From Aegilops tauschii subsp. strangulata (lineage: Eukaryota; Streptophyta; Magnoliopsida; Poales; Poaceae), in contig NC_053037.3 in assembly GCF_002575655.3 (NCBI RefSeq), positions 142,301,207 to 142,365,206 of the forward strand: 64,000 nt of DNA. The letters are read 5' to 3'. The position numbers and the translations under genes were made by a program. The notes under the pieces were generated by a model that ran no database searches, was not told the origin of the DNA, and worked only from the letters and a program-made list of their open reading frames with translations. Below, piece by piece: positions 41,361 to 51,482 of this stretch (its first letter is position 1; every line of letters begins with the position of its first letter).

Positions 41361-44300
41361 AATCTCGCCCTCGAGATTCGGGTTGGCTAGAAAATAGGTG
41401 AGAGTGGTCCTTCCGTAGATCTTCCTCTCTCTCCCAGGTGGCTTCGTCCTCGGTATGGTGACTCCACTGAACTTTGCAAAACTTGATAACCTTGTTGCGG
41501 GTGACTCAGGTGGCATACTCCAGAATCTTAACTGGTTTCTCCTCATAGGTCAAATCACTATCCAACTGAATCGCTTCCAAAGGCACCGTATCTCTCAGTG
41601 GTATATCAGCCATATCTGCGTGGCACTTCTTCAACTGGGAAACGTGAAATACATCATGAACTCCTGACAATCCTTCAGGCAATTCCAGCTTGTAGGCAAC
41701 TTCTCCCATACGCTACAAAACTTTGTATGGTCCTACAAAACGTGGCGCTAACTTTCCCTTAACTCCAAAGCGCTTCACTCCTCGAAGTGGTGATACTCGT
41801 AGGTAAACTTTGTCTCCGACTTCGTAAACTGTCTCCTTGCATTTAGAATCCGCATAACTCTTCTGCCTGGACTGGGCTACCTTGAGCCTATCGCGAATCA
41901 ATTTCACCTTCTGTTCGGACTCTTTAATCAAATCTGGTCCAAACAACTGGCGGTCTCCAACTTCGTCCCATAACAATGGTGTTCTACACCTCCTTCCGTA
42001 TAAAGCTTCGAAAGGGGCCATCTTCAAACTGGTTTGATAACTGTTGTTGTAAGAGAATTCTGCATACGGCAAATTGTCGTCCCAACTAGATCCATAATCT
42101 AGCGCACAAGCTCTCAGCATATCTTCCAAAATCAGATTGACTCTCTCGGTCTGTCTGTCTGTCTGTGGGTGAAAGGCTGTACTGAACTCTAGCCTGGTAC
42201 CTAAAGTTTCATGTAACTGATTCCAAAACTTCGAAGTAAACTGGGTTCCTCTATCTGATACAATGGTCCTCAGAACTCCATGCAGACATACGATCCTAGT
42301 CATGTATATCTTTGCCAACTTAGCACTGGTGTAAGTGGTCTTCACTAGGATGAAATGAGCTACTTTCGTCAAACGATCGTTTGACGAAAGTAGCTCATTT
42401 CTTTATTTCTGCAGTCTCCTTGTCTGTCTTCTGAGCTTCCCTGATCTTTTCCATCAAGGTAGACTGAATCTCCAACGTTGCTAAATAGCCTCTTGGAACT
42501 ATCTCCAAACATAGCCCGCGAAGATCCTCGGCTAATAATTTCGGTAACTCTCCGGTCATGCGGGTGTTAACATGGCTCTTGCGGCTCAACGCATCAGGTA
42601 CTACGTTAGCCTTCCCTGGGTGATAATGCAATCTCATATCATAATCCTTAATGAGCTCCAACCATCTCCTTTGCCTGAGATTCAACTCCTTCTGCGTGAA
42701 AATGTACTTCAAACTCTTGTGATCCGTGTACACCTCACAGTGATTTCCGATGAGAAAATGTCTCCATGTCTTCAACGCATGTACTACGGCTGCTAACTCC
42801 AAATCATGGGTGGCATAATTCTTCTCATGGGGTTTAAGTTGTCATGAAGCATATGAAACAACTCTTCCCTCCTGCATTAGCACTGCTCCAAGTCCTTGAC
42901 GTGAAGCGTCGCAATATACTTCATAATCCTTGCGTTGATCTGGCAGAATCAGTACTGGTGATGTAACCAAACGTTTCTTCAACTCTTGGAAACTAGCTTC
43001 ACATTCCTCATTCCAATTGAATTTGGTGTCCTTCTTTAACAGCTCTGTCATGGGCTTAGCAATCCTTGAGAAATTCTCAATGAACCTCCGGTAGTATCCT
43101 GCAAGTCCAAGAAAACTCCGGATCTCTCCAACTGATGCGGGTGATTCCCAGTTTGTCACAGTGTCGACTTTGGAGGGGTCTACTGCTATTCCTTCTCCGG
43201 ATATAACATGTCCGAGGAATCCAACTTCCTTCAACCAAAACTCACATTTGCTGAACTTGGCGTATAACTAATGTTCTCTGAGCTTCTCAAGTACCAAACG
43301 CAAATGTTCCTTATGCTCCTCTTCATTCTTGGAATTAACCAAAATGTCATCAATGAACACTACGACGAACTTATCCAAAAACTCCATAAACACTTTGTTC
43401 ATCAGGTTCATGAAATAGGCAGGTGCGTTAGTCAGACCAAATGACATAACGGTATACTCGTACAACCCATACCTGGTGGTAAAAGCCGTCTTAGGTATAT
43501 CCTGCTCTCGAATCTTCAACTGATGGTATCCTGATCGTAGATCGATCTTGGAAAATACCTTAGCTCCTTGTAGTCGGTCAAACAGATCATTGATCATCGG
43601 CAGTGGGTACTTATTTTTGATGGTCACTTCATTCAATGCACGATAATCAACAACCATCCTCAACGATCCATCTTTCTTCTCCACTAGAAGTACGGGTGAT
43701 CCCCAAGGTGAATAACTTGGGCGAATATAGCCTTTATCCAGTAACTCCTTAATCTGCTTCTTAATTTCCTCCAAATCTTTTGCGGGCATTCTGTACGGTC
43801 TCTTAGATATTGGCCCTGTGCCTGGCAAAAGCTCAATGAAAAACTCAATGTCTCTATCCGGTGGCATGCCTGGCAACTCTTCTGGAAATACATCCGGGTA
43901 ATCCTTCACCACTGGTACTTCCTCCTGTACAACTCCTGATAAGGAATTCACCTGAGTCCTCTTCGGCATATGCCGGGATGCATACTTAATCCTTCTTCCT
44001 TCTGGGGTGGTAAGCAAAATTGACTTACTGGCGCAATCAATGTTCCCTCCATACTTCGATAACCAATCCATGCCTAATATCACATCCAATCCTTGCGATT
44101 CCAGTACTATTAGGTCCGAGGGAAACACGTAGTTACCAATCCTTAATGGTAACCGATCACACCATAGACTAGCCATATACTCTGCTCCTGGCGAGGTTAC
44201 TAACATGGGTGACCTAAGGGCTTGGGTTGGCAGTTTATACTTGTCCACAAATCCCCTTGATATGTATGAATGCGATGCACCAGTATCAAAAAGAGCGAGT

Positions 44301-45364
44301 GCAGTAAATGACTTAACCAAAAACTTACCTATTACTGCATCTGGCTGAGCTTCTACCTCCTCCACGCTAATGTGGTTCACATGTCCTTTGTTGAAAGGGT
44401 TCGGCTTCTTCCTAGAGCTTCCATTGCCATTTCCATTCTGGGCTTCAGGACATTCATTGGCATAATGTCCAGTCTTCTGGCACTTAAAGCAAGTGACTTG
44501 GCTCAGGTCTCTCTTAGCTGGGGTTGAAGGGTTGGTACGGTTCTGGCCATTGCTTCCTCCATTCCCATTACCATTCTTGGGGCCATTATGGTTGTGCGAA
44601 CTTCCTCCATGGGTATGCTGAAATGGTCCTCCCGATTTCGAGGTAAAACGTGGCTTCTGCTGAGCTCCAGAATTGTACTTCCCTTGTCCATATTTCCTTT
44701 TACGATTTTCAATCTGCTGCTGCTTCCCTTCAATCATGAGAGCTCTATCTACCAACTCCTGGTAGTTGTTGAAGGTTGCTACCATCAACTGCATGCTCAG
44801 CTCATCATTCAGTCCTTCGAGAAACTTCTCCTGCTTGGCTGCATCTGTAGCAACGTCATCTGGAGCATAACGTGCTAACTTACTAAAGTCCTCCACATAC
44901 TGGCCTACAGTGCGTCCTCCTTGGCGTAGGTTGCGAAACTCATGCTTCTTCATAGCCATAGCTCCTGCTGAAACATGGGCAGTACGGAAAGCTTGCTGAA
45001 ACTGGTCCCATGTGACAGTGTCAATAGGGTGTGTGGCTGTGTAATTCTCCCACCATGATGCTGCGGGTCCATCAAGCTGATGTGCGGCAAAACGCACTCT
45101 CTCCGCATCTGTGCATCCTGCAGTGGTCAACTCCCTTCCAACTTTGCGGAGCCAATCATCTGCAACAATCGGCTCGGTGCTGCTGGAAAACACTGGCGGA
45201 TTTAGCCTCAAGAAACGGGCTAAGTGATCAACAGGTGGTGGTGGTGGGTTGTTGTTGTTGTTGCCTTGGTTCTGTACTAACACTTGCATCAGGGCATTCT
45301 GCTGCTGAATCAACTGAGTGATCTCCGGTGGGAAAACAAATCCGGTGTCGCGTCTCGGAGGCAT
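41353..45364 (-). pseudogene. Chromovirus gag-pol polyprotein of element T, with multiple stops and an integrase deletion
   Basis: Starts at ATG 45364. Residues about 45-215: gag. CCHC knuckle C292, C295, H300, C305. Protease DTGAS at 360. RT from about 515, with FIDD at 670-673. The frame is stopped by TAG at 43270-43268, resumes in the same frame through the RT thumb and RNase H, is stopped by TGA at 42844-42842, continues through RNase H ([11 protein letters not shown]), and ends at a TGA near 42395. There the integrase zinc finger and the first catalytic Asp are missing. The next frame carries SDRGTQF and the QTERVN Glu of integrase, then TAG at 41715, TGA at 41508 and a chromodomain (KFCKVQWS; EDEATWEREEDL) ending at TAA 41355-41353. 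Most stops look like CAG or CGA changed by one C-to-T transition, as expected of methylated, silenced DNA. Confidence 0.93.
42352..42401. repeat. Perfect 50-bp palindrome at an integrase deletion junction
   Basis: Two 25-bp arms meet at CGATCG (centre between 42376 and 42377) with no mismatch and no spacer. The left half is the genuine integrase sequence; the right half is an inverted copy of it. Upstream coding sequence joins directly to the inverted copy. Confidence 0.97.
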
Positions 45365-45562
45365 CTGATAGGTTTAGAAAAGATGAGAATTTAGAATAGA
45401 ATGAGGTCTAGAGAGAAAACACTACCCATATGCTCATGATACAAACACAATCAATATCACTCAATCAAACAAACAAGGCATACAATCGATCTAACTATCG
45501 TTACAAAGTGCTCGGACTATACTATATACATGGGGTATACTACTACTGATTATGGTGGTCTA

Positions 45563-46294
45563 CTAGAAATTTTGATCGGTCGAAGACTCCATGATATCTG
45601 CTCCAGCTTCATCAACAAAGTCATCTTCACTGGGGTCTGAGTCGGTGTCGTTGATGATGATGTAGTTATCCGGGCAAGTAGAATCGTCATCTTCTCCTCC
45701 TGGAGCTGGGTCTCCCATGAATACTCCGATCTTCTTTATCAGGTCGTCATTCTTCTCCAACAACATGGCGATCTCCTCCTCATATCCATCGCGCGTAGAC
45801 TTGAGTTCTTCCTCCAACTCCGTGATCTTGGTCAATGCCTTCTTCAGATCTAACATGTCTGCGCACATCTGGTTCTCCTGGCGACGAATGTGTTGGTTTT
45901 GCTCCTGGATGAAAGCTGCAATTGATCCATCCTTCTTGGTGCTGATCATCTCCCATTGCTCCTCTCGGCGTCCACAAATCTGATAAATAGTATCCTTAAG
46001 CTCTCTATGGTAGACTTCTCCAATGCGTCCCATAGAGATGTGGGCTGCCATGCTCTTCCCTAAACTCCAGGTTGGTGCATCAAAGGAAAACTCTATAGGC
46101 TCAGTGACTGGCGTAAACGTCCTTCCTGGAACTTGAACTTGAATCTTCCAGCGCTCCTCTTCTCGTAGTGTGGCTTTGTAAGTCCCGGTGAAGCTTGGTA
46201 TTCCGATGTTCAGGTACTTAGTGACTTCCTTCAAGTGTCGTCCAAAAGGTGTATCTTCATCCGGTTGCATGAACTTGTTCCTTGCATCCGCCAT
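45563..46294 (-). CDS. Extra 243-codon ORF between primer site and gag of element T
   Basis: An intact frame from ATG 46294 to the stop at 45563, in element orientation, 90 bp after the primer site and 198 bp before gag. The N-terminal 110 residues are mixed, with a GRTFTPVTEPIEFSF and SLGKSMAAHISMGRIGEVYH stretch. Residues about 125-195 are a strong coiled coil (KKALTKITELEEELKSTRD and onward). The C-terminus is acidic, with many Asp and Glu. No known catalytic domain or CCHC knuckle. Extra ORFs at this place occur in some cereal chromoviruses, but I know no function. It is undamaged although gag-pol has stops. Confidence 0.6.
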   Translation of the reverse strand: MADARNKFMQPDEDTPFGRHLKEVTKYLNIGIPSFTGTYKATLREEERWKIQVQVPGRTFTPVTEPIEFSFDAPTWSLGKSMAAHISMGRIGEVYHRELKDTIYQICGRREEQWEMISTKKDGSIAAFIQEQNQHIRRQENQMCADMLDLKKALTKITELEEELKSTRDGYEEEIAMLLEKNDDLIKKIGVFMGDPAPGGEDDDSTCPDNYIIINDTDSDPSEDDFVDEAGADIMESSTDQNF

Positions 46295-46390
46295 TCCTAA
46301 AAGAGTAGAAAGTGGAGAGGAGTCAGAAATGAGAAGAGAGTAGTGTTCTAGGGTTTAAGCTTAGTGGTCGTGTCCTACAGTCAGCGTGTG

Positions 46391-46402
46391 CTCTGATACC
46401 AC
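46391..46402 (-). other. Primer binding site of element T (initiator tRNA-Met)
   Basis: The plus strand reads CTCTGATACCAC, so the minus strand has GTGGTATCAGAG just inside the 5' LTR, complementary to initiator tRNA-Met. Confidence 0.88.
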
Positions 46403-46405
46403 CTT

Positions 46406-49150
46406 TTTAGCGACCAGACCTCAAACAGTCTAATCTACCGTGCACCAGTGTCATCCCTGGATCAGTAATGCTGACACGCATAGTACAAATGGAGGATTTA
46501 TAACAGAGTAGCAATCACACACTTATTACATCAAGTATCTCAAGAGAGAAAATAAGTATGACAAATATGGCTTAAGGCCATCTAAAAGGATAACAGCGGA
46601 AGAATTGGAAGATAAGTGAGTCCATCAACTCCAACGGCATCACTGAGTATAAGACCACGACCTAAGGCACCTTACTCGTCGTCTGAAAAGTCTGCAACAT
46701 GAAATGTTGCAGCCCGAAAACGGGTCAGCACATGGAATATGCTGGCAATGTAACACATAGAGAGTAATGAACATAATAATGCTATACTACATGCATATAT
46801 GGCTGGTAGAAGGCTCTATGGTTACAGTTTTGCAAAAAGCCAATTTTTCCCTACTGCAAAGGAATAAATTTTATGTAACTATCATGGTGGTTGTTAAACA
46901 TTGAGAATGGTTGACAGCATCCTCAATCCCAATTAAGTATCATCATTAACCCAACAAAATTAATTAAAGTAACATGATGAGATTCACATGATAATCCAAG
47001 TACTAGATACTCAAGATGTCCATAACTGGGGACACGACTAACCATGATTAGTTTATACACTCTGCAGAGGTTTGTGCACTTTTCCCCACAAGACTCGGTC
47101 TCCTCCGTTGGGATTCTCGCACTTCATGGTGTTTGAGAAACGGATGACCGAGACACAGTCTTTCAAAAGTGTTTGCACCTTACGATGTGATAGACCGTAC
47201 CAACCTACATCCCCTACATCTGCTAGTCTACCACGTAAGAGTTCACACAACTTAGTCAACTATGCTAGAGCCCATAATAGCTTGCGGCTGCACACGGAAG
47301 TTTCTAGCATGAATAATCTCATGATCCCTTTGAACCTGGTGGCGGTCCAACAGAAAACAGGCAATCGTGGAATACCCAGGTACCTCAATCCACCCAGATG
47401 TGAGTTTTAGTTGCCACCTTAAGGTTAACCATTAATTAACAATCTCACATCTGTCATGGTAACACTCAAACCCAATCCACGTCTACTAGCATAGCATAGC
47501 AATATGAGCAAACGTAGAAGTAACTCCCAAAGTTTGATAATAAACAGGTGATAGGTACTACCTCAACTACTTCCCAATACCCACAATTTAATTAGATCCT
47601 AATCATGCAATGTTTGAGGATTGGTCTAATGCAATAAAACTGGGTAGTAAAAGAGGTATGATCAAAGTGTTACTTGCCTTGCTGATGATCCGTGAAACTT
47701 AGAGATTCGAAGTAGCAAGCGGCGCACTCCGGGTACTCTATCGCAAACAAACAAGCATACAATAAGCACTCATCTAATGCACAGGTAAAACCCAAATAAA
47801 GATCTAACCAGAAAGTTCAACTTAAGAACTCTGGTTTGCAAAAAGAATCGAATCAGACGAAGCAACGAAATTCAAACGGCGAAAGAAACAAGCTTCGTTT
47901 ACTAATTTGGATCTAAGTCAAATTTTACAGTAGCAAAAACTTGTTTGAATAGGTTAAACGGAAAGAGAATTTCGAGACGAAACTCTAGGCGCTTGAATCG
48001 CCTGATTCCGATAAACGAGCTAAAAGATATACCAGAACGAAAATCTGATCAGAAATCGCGATCTGGAATAAACGCGGAAAATCCGACGAAAAAGAAAACT
48101 GACGAACAGTTAAACGAACGGACGTTCGTTAGCTGCGACTAACCGACGAACACGTTCATTAAAACAAACGGATCGGTGAACATTCACTAACTAACTAAAC
48201 CAAAAAATAAAATAAACCGATCTATTAAAAAAAATCTAGGGTTTCAAAAAAAATAAACCGAACGGTTTTTAAAAAAAAACCGGCACGGCGGTGGCGGCTG
48301 CGGTTACCTCGGCGAGGTACTCCGGCGGGGCTCCGGCGGGGTCTCCGGGGTGCGGCGAGGGGCGGCGGGGTGCGGGCGTCGTCGGGGAGGCGAGGGGGCG
48401 ACGAGGCGGCGGCGTACGGGCTCCGGGGTGGCGGCTCCTTCGGGCGGCGGGGTCGGCTCCGACGTCGGCGGGTCGGGTGTGGGGCGGGGACGGGGTGAGG
48501 GAGAGGGGCGGCGGCGGGCAGTACTTAAGGAGGGGGGGTGCCGTGGGGGAGGGGGCAAGGCGGCGGGGTCGGGCGGGACTCGGGCGGTGGCGCTGCCGTG
48601 CTCGGGAGGGTGACGGAGGCACGGCTGGGCTGGGCCGTCGGCTGGGCTTCGGCCCAGTCGGCGCTGGCGTGATTTTTTTAATAATTTCGCCGAACCTAAA
48701 AAAATCGTAGAAAAATAAATAAAAATCCAAAAATGCCAAAACAAATTTTCACCGTCTAATTAAAATAATTAGAACGAGATGAACATTTTCTTGGCCCAAA
48801 AATACAGTTTTGAAAACGTACAATTTTTTAATGCAATTAAATTTGCAAATAAAATCCGAATAAAATCCAATATTTGATTTTTTATAATTTTCCTCCAATA
48901 TTTCAATTATTTTGGAGAAGTCATATTTTCTCCTCTCATTTATTTTAATATGAAATATTTTGCGGAGAGAAAAATAATTAAAACCAAAAATCCTAAAAAT
49001 CAAATATGAAAATCGCGAAAAATCCCCAACTCTCTCCTAGGGTCCTTGAGTTGCTTAGGATTTTCGAGGATTTGCCAAAATGCAATAAAATATGCTATGC
49101 AATGATGATCTAATGTATAACATTCCAAATTGAAAATTTGGGATGTTACA
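46406..49150 (-). repeat. 5' LTR of element T
   Basis: 2,745 bp matching 38563-41341. Its inner plus-strand end reads TTTAGCGACCAG instead of TGTAGCGACCAG, so the terminal CA of the minus-strand LTR has become AA. The outer end GGGATGTTACA is intact and followed by TTTTT. Confidence 0.92.
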
Positions 49151-49155
49151 TTTTT

Positions 49156-49900
49156 CCAATAGAGTTGATACCGTGGACTTGAGGTTGTTTCCTCGGAAAG
49201 TGTACAGTGTGCTCATTACCATTAACATGAAAAGTGACATTGCCTTTGTTGCAATCAATAACAGCCCCTGCAGTATTCAAAAGGGTCTACCAAGGATAAT
49301 TGACATACTATTGTCCTCGGGAATATCAAGAATAACAAAGTCCGTTAAAATAGTAACGTTTGCAACCACAACAAGCAGATCCTCACAAATACGGACAGGT
49401 ATTGTAGTTGATTTATCGGCCAATTGCAAATATTTCAGTAGGTGTCAACTTATTCAAATCAAGTCTACGATATAAAGAGAGAGGTATAACACTAACACCG
49501 GCTCCAAGATCGCATAAAGCAGTTCTAACATAGTTTCTTTTAATGGAGCATGGTATAGTTGGTACTCCTAGATCTCCTAGTTTCTTAGGTATTCCACCCT
49601 CAAAAGTGTAATTAGCAAGCATGGTGGAAATTTCATCTTCCGGTATCTTTCTTTTATTTGTAACAATATCTTTCATGTACTTAGCATAGGGATTCATTTT
49701 AAGCATATCAGTCAAACACATACACAAAAAGATAGGTCTAATCATTTCAGCAAAGCGCTCAAAATCCTCATCATCCTTTTTCTTGGATGGTTTAGGAGGA
49801 AAAGGCATGGGTTTCTGGACCCATGGTTCTCTTTCTTTACCGTGCTTCCTAGCAACAAAGTCTCTCTTATCATAAAGTTGATTCTTTGATTGTGGGTTAT
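49156..49900 (-). pseudogene. Protease region of element A (Athila-like), frameshifted
   Basis: From 49900 the minus strand reads a Lys-rich linker, then FAEMIRPIFLCMCLTDMLKM and KYMKDIVTNKRKI, KLGDLGVPTIPCSI and the retropepsin-like box ALCDLGAGVSVIPLSLY (DLGAG in place of DSGAS). Near 49432 the frame shifts, and LGRPLLNTAGAVIDCNKG then HTVHFPRKQPQVHGI follow in another frame up to the T insertion. The frame that begins upstream at 50036 is a fusion with the inserted S LTR and is not meaningful. The fold is the gypsy protease of the Athila lineage. Confidence 0.7.
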
Positions 49901-51466
49901 TGCTACCTCTTGAGCACTGCCTTGGTTTTCCCTTGAAGAGGAAAGGGTGACGTAGTAAAGTAGCGTAAGTATTTCCCTCAGTTTTTGAGAACCAAGGTAT
50001 CAATCCAGTAGGAGGCCACGCACGAGTCCCTCGCACCTACACAAACAAATAAATCCTGGCAACCAACGCAATAAAGGGGTTGTCAATCCCTTCACGGTCA
50101 CTGACGAGAGTGAAATCTGATAGATATGATAAGATAATATTTTTGGTATTTTTATGATAAAGATGCAAAGTAAAATAAAAACAAAATTAAAGGCAATGGA
50201 AATAGCTTGTTGTTGCAAGATTAATATGATGGAAAATAGACCCGGGGGCCATAGGTTTCACTAGTGACTTCTCTCATGAGCATAAGTACTACGGTGGGTG
50301 AACAAATTACTGTTGAGCAATTGACAGAATTGAGCGTAGTTATGAGAATATCTAGGTATGATCATGTATATAGGCATCACGTCCGAGACAAGTAGACCGA
50401 CTCCTGCCTGCATCTACTACTATTACTCCACACATCGACCGCTATCCAGCATGCATCTAGAGTATTAAGTTCATAAGAACAGAGTAACGCTTTAAGCAAG
50501 ATGACATGATGTAGAGGGATAAACTCATGCAATATAATATAAACCCCATCTTGTTATCCTCGATGGCAACAATACAATACATGCCTTGCTGGCCGTACTG
50601 TCACTGGGAAAGGACACCGCAAGATTGTACCCAAAGCTAAGCACTTCTCCCATTGCAAGAAAGATCAATCTAGTAGGCCAAACCAAACTGATAATTCGAA
50701 GAGACTTGCAAAGATAACCAATCATGCATAAAATAATCCAGAGGAGATTCAAATATTGTTCATAGATAAACTTGATCATAAACCCACAATTCATCGGTCT
50801 CAACAAACACACCGCAAAAGAAGATTACATCGAATAGATCTCCACAGGAGAGGGGGAGAACATTGTATTGAGATCGAAAAAGAGAGAAGAAGCCATCTAG
50901 CTAATAACTATGGACCCGAAGGTCTGAGGTAAACTACTCACACATCATCGGAGAGGCTATGGTGTTGATGTAGAAGCCCTCCGTGATCGATGCCCCCTCC
51001 GGCGGAGCTCTGGAAAAGGCCCCAAGATGGGATCTCACGGGTACAGAAGGTTGCGGCGGTGGAATTAGGTTTTTGGCTCCGTATCTGGTAGTTTGGGGGT
51101 ACGTAGGTATATATAGGAGGAAGAAGTACGTCGGTGGAGCAACATGGGGCCCACGAGGGTGGAGGGCGCCCCCCTACCTCGTGCCCTCCTGGTTGATGTC
51201 TTGACGTAGGGTCCAAGTCCTCTGGATCACGTTCGTTCCAAAAATCACGTTCGCGAAGGTTTCATTCCGTTTGGACTCCGTTTGATATTCTTTTTCTGTG
51301 AAACTCTGAAATAGGCAAAAAACAGCAATTCTGGGCTAGGCCTCCGGTTAATAGGTTAGTCCCAAAATATAATATAAAAGTGTATAATAAAGCCCATCAA
51401 TGTCCAAAACAGAATATAATATAGCATGGAACAATAAAAAATTATAGATACGTTGGAGACGTATCA
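49901..51466 (-). repeat. 3' LTR of element S
   Basis: 1,566 bp from TGCTACCTCTTGAGCACTGC to GGAGACGTATCA. TATA box on the minus strand at 51109-51116 (CCTATATATA), with a GC-rich inverted repeat at 51145-51188 just upstream of it. Confidence 0.92.
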
Positions 51467-51467
51467 A

Positions 51468-51482
51468 GCATCCCCAAGCTTA
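51468..51482 (-). other. Polypurine tract of element S (LTR-proximal copy)
   Basis: The plus strand reads GCATCCCCAAGCTTA one base after the LTR end. The identical 15-mer recurs at 53609-53623 inside the element. Confidence 0.85.

Larger units (their letters stand above)
38563..49150 (-). mobile_element. Element T: full-length Ty3/gypsy chromovirus, Tekay/Del type, decayed
   Basis: A 10,588-bp minus-strand element with LTRs of 2,779 and 2,745 bp and a TTTTT target duplication (38558-38562 and 49151-49155). Order: 5' LTR, tRNA-Met primer site, an extra ORF, gag-protease-RT-RNase H-integrase-chromodomain, polypurine tract, 3' LTR. The chromodomain at the end of integrase and LTRs starting TGTAACATCCC fit the Tekay clade. 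Sampled LTR stretches differ by about 2-3% by eye, so it is older than the copia element. The pol frame has several stops and an integrase deletion. Confidence 0.93.

Noticed and set aside
42130..42170. TCTG repeat (microsatellite) in element T
   Set aside because: It encodes part of the conserved integrase segment (QTDRQTERVN), so it is coding sequence with only a short chance repeat.
49413..50036. 207-codon minus-strand frame across the S/A border
   Set aside because: It starts in the S LTR and reads into element A protease sequence: a fusion made by the insertion, not a gene. The A part is annotated separately.
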